This document shows, piece by piece, positions 43,758-53,293 of a DNA stretch of 64,000 nucleotides. The stretch lies in assembly GCF_042434745.1 (NCBI RefSeq), contig NZ_JBHLSS010000003.1; one strand, written 5' to 3'. Each line of letters opens with the position of its first letter. The first letter of the stretch is position 1. The stretch comes from Azotobacter paspali (GTDB lineage Bacteria > Pseudomonadota > Gammaproteobacteria > Pseudomonadales > Pseudomonadaceae). Below the pieces are notes generated by a model. That model made no database searches. It saw nothing but the letters and a program-made list of their open reading frames with translations, and was not told the origin of the DNA. A program made the position numbers and the translations under genes.

Positions 43758-44657
43758 ATGACAGTGCATTTTCCCACCATCGCCGAGTGCATCGGCAATA
43801 CCCCGCTGGTGCGTCTGCAGCGCCTGCCGGGAGAAACCTCGAACACCCTGCTGGTCAAGCTGGAGGGCAACAATCCGGCCGGTTCGGTGAAGGACCGCCC
43901 GGCACTGTCGATGATCACCCGCGCCGAGCTGCGCGGCGACATCTGCCCCGGCGATACCCTGATCGAGGCCACTTCCGGCAACACCGGCATCGCCCTGGCC
44001 ATGGCGGCAGCGATCAAGGGCTACCGGATGATCCTGATCATGCCGGACAACATGAGCGCCGAGCGCAAGGCGGCGATGACCGCCTATGGCGCCGAGCTAC
44101 TGCTGGTGAGCAAGGCCGAGGGCATGGAGGGTGCCCGAGACCTGGCACTAAAGATGCAGGGCGAGGGGCGCGGCAAGGTGCTCGACCAGTTCGGCAACCA
44201 AGACAACCCGCAGGCCCACTACGAGGGCACTGGCCCGGAGATCTGGAGCCAGACCCAGGGCCTCATTACCCACTTCATCAGTTCCATGGGCACCACCGGC
44301 ACCATCATGGGTACCTCGCGCTATCTCAAGGAGCAGAACCCGGCGATACGCATCGTCGGCCTGCAGCCGCAGGAGGGCTCGGCGATTCCCGGCATCCGCC
44401 GCTGGCCGCAGGAGTACCTGCCGAAGATCTTCGATGCCTCCCGGGTCGATCAGGTGATCGACATGGCGCAGAGCGAAGCCGAAGACACCATGCGCCGCCT
44501 GGCCCGCGAGGAGGGTATCTTCTGCGGCGTGTCCTCGGGCGGGGCGGTGGCGGCCATGCTGCGCCTGTCGCGCGAGGTGGAGAATGCGGTGCTGGTGGCG
44601 ATCATCTGCGACCGCGGCGATCGCTATCTGTCTACAGGTGTCTATGACCAGCCTTGA
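43758..44657 (+). CDS. cysM: Cysteine synthase B
   Basis: A 299-residue PLP enzyme that makes cysteine from O-acetylserine and sulfide or thiosulfate. The PLP lysine is in NPAGSVKDRPALSMI; the phosphate-binding loop is SSMGTTGTIMGTSRYL; ATSGNTGIALAMAAAIKGYRM is the asparagine loop. RRWPQEYLPKIFD near residue 215 is typical of CysM rather than CysK. Start ATG 43758 (MTVHFPTIAE) fits the family; an upstream frame would add about 29 residues. rlmD follows after 32 bp, so they may be co-transcribed. Confidence 0.95.
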   Translation: MTVHFPTIAECIGNTPLVRLQRLPGETSNTLLVKLEGNNPAGSVKDRPALSMITRAELRGDICPGDTLIEATSGNTGIALAMAAAIKGYRMILIMPDNMSAERKAAMTAYGAELLLVSKAEGMEGARDLALKMQGEGRGKVLDQFGNQDNPQAHYEGTGPEIWSQTQGLITHFISSMGTTGTIMGTSRYLKEQNPAIRIVGLQPQEGSAIPGIRRWPQEYLPKIFDASRVDQVIDMAQSEAEDTMRRLAREEGIFCGVSSGGAVAAMLRLSREVENAVLVAIICDRGDRYLSTGVYDQP

Positions 44658-44689
44658 ATCGATCTCCACACCGGGCGGGGCCTTCCGAC

Positions 44690-46057
44690 GTGACTAGACG
44701 TACCGGCGGCCTGCGCTTCCAACCCAGCGGCGGTGCCCGCTCGGCGCCCTTGCAGGCGGGCAGGAAGCAGGTCCTGAGCATCGAGCGCCTGGCCCACGAC
44801 GGCCGGGGCATCGCCTTCGTCGACGGCCGCACTTGGTTCGTCTCCGGCGCCTTGGCCGGCGAGCAGGTCGAGGCCCGTGTCCTCGGTGCGCGCAACCGTA
44901 TCGTCGATGCCCACGCCGAGCGCATCCTGGCCGCTGGCCCATTGCGCCGCGTCGCGCCCTGCGCGCATGCCGGCCGTTGCGGCGGCTGCACCCTGCAGGC
45001 ATTGCCCCATGCCGAGCAACTGGCCCTGAAGCAGCGCACCCTCGCCGAGCAACTGGCGCGCTTCGCCGGCCTCGCACCCGAGAAGTGGGCACCGCCCCTG
45101 GTCGGTCCGGAATTCGGTTACCGCCGCCGGGCGCGCATCGCGGTGCGCTGGAATGCCACTTCCGGCCGGCTGGAGGTGGGCTTTCGCGCCGCGGCTAGCC
45201 AAGCGATCGTCACCATCGACGATTGCCCGGTGCTGGTGTGGCCACTGCAGCCCATCCTGCGCGCCTTGCCCACGCTTCTCCACGGTCTGGCAAGGCCCCG
45301 GGCGCTGGGCCATGTCGAGTTATTCCACGGCAATACAAGCGCCATTCTGGTGCGCCATACTGCGCCCCTTGCGGACGCTGATCTGCAGCGCCTGCGTGTC
45401 TTCTGTCGCGAATACTCCGCCCAGCTCTGGCTGCAGGGGCGGGACGAGCCACGGGCGGACGCATTGGAAGAAGCCCCGCTGGGCTACCGCCTGGAGCCCT
45501 GGGGGCTGGAGCTGGGCTACCGTCCCGGCGACTTCGTGCAGGTCAACGCCGTGGTGAACGAGTCGATGGTCGTCCAGGCCCTGGAGTGGCTGGCACCTCG
45601 GCCGGAGGAGCGGGTGCTCGATCTGTTCAGCGGTCTGGGCAACTTCGCCCTGCCGCTGGCGCAGCGCTCGCGCGAGGTGGTGGCGGTGGAGGGAGTGGCG
45701 CCGATGGTCGAGCGCGGCAGGGAAAATGCGAGTCGCAACGGATTGAATAACCTGCACTTCTGGCAGGCGGACCTGTCGAAGCCGCTGGCAGGGGCGTCCT
45801 GGGCTGCCGCCGGTTTTGCCGCGGTGTTGTGCGATCCGCCCCGTGACGGCGCGCTGGAGGCCATGCGGCAGGTGGGCAGCCTGGGAGCCGGGCGGGTGCT
45901 ATATGTTTCCTGCAATCCGGCGACCCTGGCGCGGGATGCCGCGGAACTGGCCGGACAGGGCTATCGGCTGCGGCGTGCCGGTATTCTCGACATGTTCCCG
46001 CAGACCGCCCATGTCGAGGCCATGGCGTTGTTCGAGAGAGAGCCCGCGGCGGGCTGA
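44690..46057 (+). CDS. rlmD: 23S rRNA (uracil-1939-C5)-methyltransferase
   Basis: A 455-residue RumA/RlmD-type methyltransferase. N-terminal TRAM domain (VLSIERLAHDGRGIAFVDGR), four iron-sulfur cysteines (APCAHAGRCGGCTLQ and IDDCPVL), SAM motif VLDLFSGLGNFALPLA, and the catalytic Cys in VSCNPATLARDAAEL near the end. I favour GTG 44690 (MTRRTGGLRFQPSGG) as start because sequence from there on is family-like; TTG 44654 is possible. It lies between cysM and relA, the same order as in P. aeruginosa. Confidence 0.93.
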   Translation: MTRRTGGLRFQPSGGARSAPLQAGRKQVLSIERLAHDGRGIAFVDGRTWFVSGALAGEQVEARVLGARNRIVDAHAERILAAGPLRRVAPCAHAGRCGGCTLQALPHAEQLALKQRTLAEQLARFAGLAPEKWAPPLVGPEFGYRRRARIAVRWNATSGRLEVGFRAAASQAIVTIDDCPVLVWPLQPILRALPTLLHGLARPRALGHVELFHGNTSAILVRHTAPLADADLQRLRVFCREYSAQLWLQGRDEPRADALEEAPLGYRLEPWGLELGYRPGDFVQVNAVVNESMVVQALEWLAPRPEERVLDLFSGLGNFALPLAQRSREVVAVEGVAPMVERGRENASRNGLNNLHFWQADLSKPLAGASWAAAGFAAVLCDPPRDGALEAMRQVGSLGAGRVLYVSCNPATLARDAAELAGQGYRLRRAGILDMFPQTAHVEAMALFEREPAAG

Positions 46058-46170
46058 GGCAGGGCGTCGAGTCTCGCCGGCAGGTAGAGCCGCATTTTTC
46101 GTTTCCAGGCAGCCCGATTCCGGCTGATGTTTGTTCGGCATGGAAGACATGCTGGGGGAAAGGTAGATAC

Positions 46171-48420
46171 ATGGTACAGGTGAGAGCGCAGCAGCCGGTC
46201 AACACCGACGGCAGCATCAATCTTGAGGCTTGGCTGGATCATGTCCTGAAGATGGACCCGGCCCTGGAGCGCGAGGCCCTGAAGACGGCCTGCGAGTACG
46301 TCCGCGAGGCCGAGCGACGGGCCCGGCCGGATGCGGAGAGGCCTGCCGTCGGCACGTCCACTTTCCTGGTCGGCCTGGAGATCGCGGAAATTCTCGCCGA
46401 CCTCAAGCTGGACCAGGATTCCCTGGTCGCCGCCGTGCTTTATCGCGGCGTGCGCCAGAAGCAGATCGTCCTGGATGAGGTGCAGCAGCGTTTCGGCCAG
46501 GTGGTCGCCAAGCTGATCGAGGGCGTGCTGCGCATGGCGGCGATCAGCGACAGCCTCAATCCGCGCGAGTCCCTGGTGCTGGATGCCCAGACCCAGGTGG
46601 AGAACCTGCGCAAGATGCTGGTGGCGATGGTCGATGACGTGCGTGTCGCCCTGATCAAGCTGGCCGAGCGTACCTGCGCGATCCGCGCGGTCAAGCACGC
46701 CGACGAGGAGCGGCGTCAGCGCGTCGCCCGCGAGGTGTCCGCCATCTATGCGCCGCTGGCCCATCGCCTCGGCATCGGTCACATCAAGTGGGAGCTGGAG
46801 GATCTGGCTTTCCGCTACCTCGAGCCCGAGCAGTACAAGCAGATCGCCAAGCTGCTCCACGAGCGCCGGCTCGACCGCGAGCAGTTCATCGCCAAGGTCG
46901 TCCAGGAGCTCAAGGAGGCGCTGGCCGGCGCCGGCATCAAGGCCGACATAAACGGTCGGGCCAAGCACATCTACTCGATCTGGCGCAAGATGCAGAAGAA
47001 GGGGCTGCAGTTCAGCCAGATCTACGACGTTCGCGCCGTGCGCGTGCTGGTTCCGGAAGTGCGCGACTGCTATACCGCCCTCGGCATCGTCCACTCGCTG
47101 TGGCGGCACATCCCCAGGGAATTCGACGACTACATCGCCAATCCCAAGGAAAATGGTTACCGCTCGTTGCACACCGCGGTGATCGGACCGGACGGCAAGA
47201 CCCTGGAAGTGCAGATCCGCACCCACGGCATGCACGAGGAGGCCGAACTGGGTGTCTGCGCCCACTGGCGCTACAAGGGCACCGACCTCAAGTCCACTTC
47301 CAGCCATTACGAGGAGAAGATCGCCTGGCTGCGCCAGGTGCTCGAGTGGCACGAGGAGCTGGGCGACATCGGCGGCCTGGCCGAGCAGTTGCAGGTCGAC
47401 ATCGAGCCTGACCGGGTCTACGTGTTCACCCCTGACGGCCACGCCATCGACCTGCCCAAGGGCGCCACGCCACTGGACTTCGCCTACCGGGTACACACCG
47501 AGATCGGCCACAACTGCCGCGGCGCCAAGATCGACGGGCGCATAGTGCCGCTCAATTACACCCTGCAGACCGGCGAGCAGGTGGAGATCATCACCGGCAA
47601 GAACGGCTCGCCGAGCCGCGACTGGCTGAACTCCAACCTCGGATACATCACCACCTCGCGGGCCCGGGCGAAGATCGTCCACTGGTTCAAGCTGCAGGCG
47701 CGCGACCAGAACGTCGCCGCCGGCAAGGTGCTGCTCGAGCGCGAACTCGCCCGGCTCGACCTGACGCCGGTGGATTACGACCGGCTGGCGGAAAAGAGCA
47801 ACCTGAAGACCGCCGAGGACCTGTTCGCCGCCCTAGGCGCCGGCGACCTGCGTCTGGCCCACGTGGTCGGGCTGGCCCAGCAACTGGTCGAGCCGGAGCG
47901 CAGCACCGGGCAGTTCGAGCTGATTCCGCGCAAGGCCGGCGTTCCGCACAAACCGGGCAAGCGCGACGACATCCAGATCCAGGGCGTGGGCAACCTGCTG
48001 ACACAGATGGCCGGCTGCTGCCAGCCGTTGCCCGGCGACCCCATCGTCGGCTACATCACCCAGGGCCGCGGGGTCACCATCCATCGCCAGGACTGCGCCA
48101 ACGCCCTGCAACTGGCCAGCCGCGAGCCGGAGCGGATCATCCAGGTTAGCTGGGGGCCGGTGCCGGTGCAGACCTATCCGGTGGATATCTTCATTCACGC
48201 CTACGACCGCTCCGGCCTGTTGCGCGACGTGTCCCAGGTGCTGCTCAACGAGCGGATCAACGTGCTGGCCGCCAACACCCTGTCGAACAAGGAAGACAGC
48301 ACGGCGCAGATGGTCCTGACCATCGAGATCCCCGGACTGGATGCCCTCGGCCGGCTGCTGGCGCGTATCGCCCAGTTGCCCAACGTGATCGAGGCGCGCC
48401 GCCACCGCGCGGTTTCCTGA
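46171..48420 (+). CDS. relA: (p)ppGpp synthetase I
   Basis: A 749-residue RelA. The N-terminal HD region lacks the HDxxED hydrolase residues (LVAAVLYRGVRQKQIVLDEV), so it should not hydrolyse ppGpp. The synthetase domain carries the EFDD motif (E317-D320) that marks RelA, and NPKENGYRSLHTAV. A TGS domain (DRVYVFTPDGHAIDLPKGAT), a conserved-Cys/zinc-finger region (MAGCCQPLPGDP) and a C-terminal ACT domain (GLLRDVSQVLLNERINVLAA) follow. It makes the alarmone on amino-acid starvation at the ribosome. In related genomes mazG follows directly; here a 9-kb iron cassette intervenes. Confidence 0.97.
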   Translation: MVQVRAQQPVNTDGSINLEAWLDHVLKMDPALEREALKTACEYVREAERRARPDAERPAVGTSTFLVGLEIAEILADLKLDQDSLVAAVLYRGVRQKQIVLDEVQQRFGQVVAKLIEGVLRMAAISDSLNPRESLVLDAQTQVENLRKMLVAMVDDVRVALIKLAERTCAIRAVKHADEERRQRVAREVSAIYAPLAHRLGIGHIKWELEDLAFRYLEPEQYKQIAKLLHERRLDREQFIAKVVQELKEALAGAGIKADINGRAKHIYSIWRKMQKKGLQFSQIYDVRAVRVLVPEVRDCYTALGIVHSLWRHIPREFDDYIANPKENGYRSLHTAVIGPDGKTLEVQIRTHGMHEEAELGVCAHWRYKGTDLKSTSSHYEEKIAWLRQVLEWHEELGDIGGLAEQLQVDIEPDRVYVFTPDGHAIDLPKGATPLDFAYRVHTEIGHNCRGAKIDGRIVPLNYTLQTGEQVEIITGKNGSPSRDWLNSNLGYITTSRARAKIVHWFKLQARDQNVAAGKVLLERELARLDLTPVDYDRLAEKSNLKTAEDLFAALGAGDLRLAHVVGLAQQLVEPERSTGQFELIPRKAGVPHKPGKRDDIQIQGVGNLLTQMAGCCQPLPGDPIVGYITQGRGVTIHRQDCANALQLASREPERIIQVSWGPVPVQTYPVDIFIHAYDRSGLLRDVSQVLLNERINVLAANTLSNKEDSTAQMVLTIEIPGLDALGRLLARIAQLPNVIEARRHRAVS

Positions 48421-48811
48421 CGCTGCGGACCCAGGGCCTTTCAAGGGCTTTGGCTGCCGGCCGGCAAGGACTGGGGCGGACTCGTCCGCGACGCGCGACC
48501 GTAGCCAGAGCGTCGCGGGCAAGCCGCAGAAGTGGTAACGGTGCAGCCTTGCTCAGCGGCGCACGGGTCCTGCTGGGCAATCGTTGTGCGGAACGCTCAC
48601 CGGATGAGGCGGATTTGTCCGCGACAAGGGATGACCGGCGCCAAGGCATCGCGAGCAGGCTCGCTCCTGTCGGGGCGGGTCCAACCCGGCTCACCGGGCT
48701 CTTGGCCAAGGGGATGCGTGCAAGACTTTGGGAGGGGCCTGACTGTTGGCCCGGGTAGACGTACTCCGTAGCATATGAAATAGAATTGTTCGTATTTTGC
48801 TGAGTTGAAAG
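48421..48811. other. Intergenic junction between relA and the iron cassette
   Basis: About 390 bp with no gene. It contains a REP-like palindrome (48647-48672) and, near 48778-48797, an AT-rich imperfect dyad that may be the promoter/operator of the response-regulator gene. REP elements are frequent at junctions of inserted DNA in pseudomonads. Confidence 0.45.
48647..48672. repeat. REP-like element
   Basis: CATCGCGAGCAGGCTCGCTCC contains GCGAGC-AG-GCTCGC (48651-48664), the core of Pseudomonas-type repetitive extragenic palindromes, followed by the usual CTCCT-like tail. Confidence 0.65.
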
Positions 48812-49513
48812 ATGATGTGCTTTCCCAATCGCCGCATCCTGGTCATCGAGGACGATCCTCTGTTGGGCGTCCACCTGAACGAGCATCTGGAGCGTCGAGG
48901 CTTTGTCGTGACGCTGTGCAGCGACGGCCACAGTGGTCTAGAGCTGGCTAGCGAATGCGACTTCGATCTGATCCTCCTGGACATTCTGCTGCCCGGACTC
49001 AACGGTCTCGAGGTACTGGCCCGGCTGCGCCAGCGGCGGCATGTCCCGGTCATTCTGATTTCCGCGCTGGGTGACGAGCAGGATCGCATCACCGGCTTCA
49101 GCCGCGGGGCCGATGACTACCTGCCCAAGCCTTTCAGCATGGGCGAGTTGCAGGTGCGCATCGAGGCGATCCTGCGGCGCGTCGCCTACGAGCGCAGGCA
49201 GCCCGTGCATTGGGGCGGCTCTGCATTGCTCCTCGACGAGGTGCGCTGTGATGTCCGGCATGGCGATGGCTGGGCCGGATTGACGCTGACCGAATACCGT
49301 CTGCTGGAAACCTTCGCACGTCATCCGGGCGAGGTGCTGAGCAAGCCGTTTCTGTACCAGCAGGTATTGCGTCGGGGCTATTCCCAGTACGATCGCAGTC
49401 TCGACATGCATATCAGCAACATCCGGCGCAAGCTGGCCGGTCTGGGCGTTCAGGGTGTCCGGCTGGAGACGGTATGGGGCAAGGGCTATCTGCTGGAACT
49501 GCAGGTGGCTTGA
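48812..49513 (+). CDS. pirR: OmpR-family response regulator (PirR/PfeR-like)
   Basis: A 233-residue regulator: receiver domain with ILVIEDDPLLG, phospho-acceptor D57 in FDLILLDILLPG, and a C-terminal winged helix (LTLTEYRLLETFARHPGEVL, DRSLDMHISNIRRKLA). It is followed directly by a sensor kinase and then a ferric-catecholate receptor gene, the pirRSA/pfeRSA layout in which the pair activates receptor synthesis when the siderophore is present. The choice of Pir over Pfe rests on overall resemblance and is not certain. Start is ATG 48812 or 48815. Confidence 0.85.
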   Translation: MMCFPNRRILVIEDDPLLGVHLNEHLERRGFVVTLCSDGHSGLELASECDFDLILLDILLPGLNGLEVLARLRQRRHVPVILISALGDEQDRITGFSRGADDYLPKPFSMGELQVRIEAILRRVAYERRQPVHWGGSALLLDEVRCDVRHGDGWAGLTLTEYRLLETFARHPGEVLSKPFLYQQVLRRGYSQYDRSLDMHISNIRRKLAGLGVQGVRLETVWGKGYLLELQVA

Positions 49514-50845
49514 GTGCCGGGCCGTCATTCGCTGTTCTGGCGGCTGGCCGCGCTGTTGGTCGCTTTCTGCCTGCTGGTGATTTTTTTGATCGGCTCCTGG
49601 GGCCGCTGGATCGATCAGCAGACCTCTTACCTTTCCGACGAGGCTCGCCAGGTCCTGCGAGGCTACGCCGGTGAAGCCGCCCGTGTGGCCAGGGAAGGAC
49701 CCGAAGCCGTGGATGCCTTTCTGCGCGACCTGAGGTCGCGGGAGCCGGGAGCGGCCGATCTGGTGGATGAAAGTCTGCAGTCGTTGGGGAGCCGGCCGCT
49801 GATCGAGAGCCGGCGGTTGACCTTTTTGCGCGGCCTGGAGTGGCGAATGAGCCGGCGCAGCCCGGAACTGCCGTTGCTCTCCCTGCCGCTGGCCGACGGG
49901 CGCAGCTATCTGGTCATCCAACTGCCCGAGCGCTTTCGTCCCTGGCGTTACCAGGTCCTGTACAAGGCCGCGGTTCAGTTCCTGATTCCCGCTGGCCTGG
50001 CCCTGCTGCTCTGCATCGGCCTGTACCGGGTGCTGATCGCGCCGCTGGCGCGTCTGCGCGAACTGGCCAACGCTCTGCACGCGGATAATTTGGAGGCGCG
50101 TGTGGACCCGGCGGTCGCGCAGCGCAGCGATGAACTGGGGGAGCTCGGGCGTGCCTTCGATCACATGGCCGGGCGCCTGGAGGACTCGCTGGGCCTGCAG
50201 CGCCAATTGCTGCGAGACCTGTCCCACGAGCTGCGCACGCCACTGAGTCGCCTGCAAGTGGCCGGCGAGGCCGGTTTGAACGGCTGCGAACTGGAAGAAC
50301 GGCTCCTGCGCGAAGTCGGCGTTATGCGAGCCTTGATCGACAGCACCCTGGAACTGGCCTGGATGGATACCGAGCGGCCACAGCCGCCACTGGAGCCGGT
50401 GGCGGTGGCCTCGCTATGGGAGATCCTGCGCGAGGATGCCTGTTTCGAAAGCGGCTGGAACCCCCGGCGGCTGCCCTGCCGTCTGCCGCCCGACTGTCTG
50501 GTGTGGGGGCACCTCAACAGCCTGGCGCGAGCGCTGGAGAACATTTTGCGCAATGCGATCCGCCATTCGCCGGAGGGCGGTTGCGTCTGCCTGGATGGCC
50601 GGATCGAGGACGACCATTGGTTGCTGTGGGTCGAGGATCAGGGGCCAGGGGTGCCGGAGAGGGATTTGGAACGCATCTTCCAGCCTTTTACCCGGCTCAA
50701 TGCCGCGCGGCCGGGGGGGGACGGATTCGGGCTGGGACTGGCGATCGCCCGCCGGCTGGTTTGCCAGCAGGGGGGCCGGTTGTGGGCGGAATACGGCCGG
50801 CCGGGGCTGCGCATGGTGCTGCGCCTGAAAATGTATACTTCGTAA
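49514..50845 (+). CDS. pirS: Sensor histidine kinase (PirS/PfeS-like)
   Basis: A 443-residue membrane kinase starting GTG directly after the regulator's stop. Two membrane helices (LAALLVAFCLLVIFLIGSWG and FLIPAGLALLLCIGLYRVLI) bracket a periplasmic sensor domain of about 120 residues. HAMP linker, HisKA motif RDLSHELRTPLSRLQ (His near residue 238), N-box ALENILRNAIRHSPEGG and G-boxes VEDQGPGVPE, GFGLGLAIARRL are all intact. It should sense periplasmic ferric siderophore and phosphorylate the adjacent regulator. The receptor gene begins 183 bp downstream with its own promoter space. Confidence 0.88.
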   Translation: MPGRHSLFWRLAALLVAFCLLVIFLIGSWGRWIDQQTSYLSDEARQVLRGYAGEAARVAREGPEAVDAFLRDLRSREPGAADLVDESLQSLGSRPLIESRRLTFLRGLEWRMSRRSPELPLLSLPLADGRSYLVIQLPERFRPWRYQVLYKAAVQFLIPAGLALLLCIGLYRVLIAPLARLRELANALHADNLEARVDPAVAQRSDELGELGRAFDHMAGRLEDSLGLQRQLLRDLSHELRTPLSRLQVAGEAGLNGCELEERLLREVGVMRALIDSTLELAWMDTERPQPPLEPVAVASLWEILREDACFESGWNPRRLPCRLPPDCLVWGHLNSLARALENILRNAIRHSPEGGCVCLDGRIEDDHWLLWVEDQGPGVPERDLERIFQPFTRLNAARPGGDGFGLGLAIARRLVCQQGGRLWAEYGRPGLRMVLRLKMYTS

Positions 50846-51028
50846 ATGCACTTTACTATTAAATGGGAATTTATATCATCTCGCTCGATTTATCGTGTGC
50901 CGCCATCTCCGGGATCGAAAGGTCCGCTCGGGCCGGGCGTCGGAATCCTGCATTTCGCTGCCTGCGCTCGGGTCGGTTTCGGTCAGGTAGATGGCCGGTT
51001 CGTCCACACATATTGAGTGAGGTAAGGC

Positions 51029-53278
51029 ATGTATCCGCGTTTCAGGCTTGCGCATCTGCCCTTGGCATTGCTGGCGGTTTCTTCACCCCTCCTGGCGGAA
51101 GCCGCGGAAGAGGTCACTAGCGAGGAGGGGGCCACGGGTGATGGCTCCTATCAGGCGCAGGAGGGCACCCTCGAACTGGACGATGTGCTGGTCACCGCGG
51201 AGCGCGAGCTGAAACAGCAGCCTGGCGTGTCTATTATCACCGCCGACGACATCAAGAAGCGTCCGCCGGTCAACGACCTGTCCGACATCATCCGCAAGAT
51301 GCCCGGTGTCAACCTCACCGGCAACAGTTCCAGCGGCCAGTACGGCAACAACCGGCAGATCGATATCCGCGGCATGGGCCCGGAGAACACCCTGATCCTG
51401 ATCGACGGCAAGCCGGTGCGCTCGCGCAACTCGGTGCGCATGGGCCGCAGCGGCGAGCGCAACACGCGCGGCGACACCAACTGGGTGCCGGCGGAACTGG
51501 TAGAACGCATCGAGGTGCTGCGCGGCCCGGCGGCGGCGCGCTACGGCTCGGGGGCCATGGGCGGCGTGGTGAACATCATCACCAAGGCGCCGACCGAGAA
51601 GACCCATGGCTCGGTCTCCACCTACTACAACAGCCCGGAAAGCGAGTACGAAGGGTTGAGCAAGCGCGTGAACTTCAGCCTCAGCGGACCGCTGGTACAG
51701 AATCTCTCCTACCGCATTCACGGTAACGTCAACAAGACCGAGGCCGACCGTCCCGGCCTGAACGCCGCCTATACGGCTAATGGCGGCATCACCCCGCCGG
51801 CCGGCAAGGAAGGGGTGCGCAACCGCGACCTCAACGGCATGCTACGTTGGGACCTGACCCCGCAGCAAACCATCGAGATCGAGGGCAGCTATAGCCGCCA
51901 GGGCAACATCTACGCCGGCGACCGCGCCGTTAGCACCACGGGCTCCGAATTGCTGAACCAGTTGTTCGGCCGGGAAACCAACATCATGTACCGCCGCGCC
52001 GGCTCGCTCACTCACCGCGGCAACTGGGACTGGGGTACCTCGCAACTGGTGTTCTCCTACGAGAACACCCGTAACCGGCGCCTCAACGAGGGCTTGGCCG
52101 GCGGCGGCGAGGGCAGTATCAACTCCGGTGGCATGTCCACTTCCGAATATGACAACTACGCGCTGAGCGGCGAGGTGAATATTCCCTTCACCCTTGGCTT
52201 CAGCCAGGTGGCGACCCTGGGCTTCGAGTACACCAAAGAGGTGCTGGACGACCCCTTCTCGATGAGCCAGAGCGCCACCGGAATTCCCGGCATCGCGAGT
52301 ACCGGCCGCGACAGCGAATCGACCAACGAGAACATCGCTTTCTTCGCCGAAACCAACATGCACGTCACCGACCGCTGGACAGTGACCCCCGGCCTGCGCT
52401 TCGATAACCATACTGTCTTCGGTAGTATTTGGAGTCCGAGTCTGAACACCTCCTACCAGCTCACCGATGCCATCAGCCTCAAGGGCGGTCTGTCACGGGC
52501 CTTCAAGGCGCCGAACTTGTACCAGTCGAACAGTAACTACATCTACTACACCATGGGTAACGGTTGCCCGTCCGATATGCCTGTGTCGAGTCGCCCCGGC
52601 GGTTGTTATGTACAAGGTAACGACAACTTGAGCGAGGAAAAGAGCTGGAACTTCGAGGCCGGCATCGCCTACACGCTGGACGGCTGGAACGCCGGCATCA
52701 CCTACTTCCGCAACGAATACGAAGACAAGATCGTCGCTGGCTTGAACTCGACTTACAAAACTTCGGTGGGCGGGCAGGTCCTGCAGTGGGAGAACGCCGA
52801 CAAGGCCGTAGTGGCCGGCTGGGAAGGTACTTTGAACATCCCGCTGATGGGCGACCAGGGCGACATCCTGAGTTGGAACACCAACTTCACCTACATGATC
52901 GAGAACAAGAACAAGAAGACCGGCGAAATCCTCTCGGTCATTCCCAAGTTCACCGTCAACTCGATCCTCGACTGGCAGGCCACCAAGGCGCTCAACCTGA
53001 ACCTGAGCATGACCCTCTACGGCTACCAGGACCCGCGCAACATCACCAGCACCGGGGCCGCGGCCACCGGTACCGCCGTCAAGCAGCAGGGCGGTTACAC
53101 CCTGTGGGCGATCAACGGCAACTACGAGCTGACCAAGAACTGGAGCTTCGGCGCTGGCATCAACAACCTGTTCGACAAGGAAATCAAGCGCGAAGGTACC
53201 AACGGCGGCAACGCCGGCGCCTCCAGCTACAACGATCCGGGCCGGGCCTACTACGCTTCGGCGAAATTCACCTTCTGA
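51029..53278 (+). CDS. pirA: TonB-dependent ferric-catecholate (enterobactin-type) receptor
   Basis: A 749-residue outer-membrane receptor of the FepA/PfeA/PirA group. Signal peptide ends LLAEAAEE; the TonB box region is LDDVLVTAE; the plug contains RKMPGVNLTGNSSSGQYGNN and RQIDIRGMGPENTLILIDGK, PVRSRNSVRMGRSGERNTRG and VERIEVLRGPAAARYGSGAM. The barrel ends in YYASAKFTF with terminal Phe. A Cys pair (NGCPSDM ... GGCYVQG) lies in an extracellular loop as in FepA. It imports ferric enterobactin or related catecholates; Azotobacter itself makes catecholates. It is the first of six tightly packed genes. Confidence 0.92.
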   Translation: MYPRFRLAHLPLALLAVSSPLLAEAAEEVTSEEGATGDGSYQAQEGTLELDDVLVTAERELKQQPGVSIITADDIKKRPPVNDLSDIIRKMPGVNLTGNSSSGQYGNNRQIDIRGMGPENTLILIDGKPVRSRNSVRMGRSGERNTRGDTNWVPAELVERIEVLRGPAAARYGSGAMGGVVNIITKAPTEKTHGSVSTYYNSPESEYEGLSKRVNFSLSGPLVQNLSYRIHGNVNKTEADRPGLNAAYTANGGITPPAGKEGVRNRDLNGMLRWDLTPQQTIEIEGSYSRQGNIYAGDRAVSTTGSELLNQLFGRETNIMYRRAGSLTHRGNWDWGTSQLVFSYENTRNRRLNEGLAGGGEGSINSGGMSTSEYDNYALSGEVNIPFTLGFSQVATLGFEYTKEVLDDPFSMSQSATGIPGIASTGRDSESTNENIAFFAETNMHVTDRWTVTPGLRFDNHTVFGSIWSPSLNTSYQLTDAISLKGGLSRAFKAPNLYQSNSNYIYYTMGNGCPSDMPVSSRPGGCYVQGNDNLSEEKSWNFEAGIAYTLDGWNAGITYFRNEYEDKIVAGLNSTYKTSVGGQVLQWENADKAVVAGWEGTLNIPLMGDQGDILSWNTNFTYMIENKNKKTGEILSVIPKFTVNSILDWQATKALNLNLSMTLYGYQDPRNITSTGAAATGTAVKQQGGYTLWAINGNYELTKNWSFGAGINNLFDKEIKREGTNGGNAGASSYNDPGRAYYASAKFTF

Positions 53279-53293
53279 CCACGGGAGTCGAGC

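Noticed and set aside
48778..48797. Possible Fur box before pirR (AAATAGAATTGTTCGTATTT)
   Set aside because: Only 6 of 10 symmetric positions pair and the match to the Fur consensus is poor; left as promoter-like AT-rich dyad.
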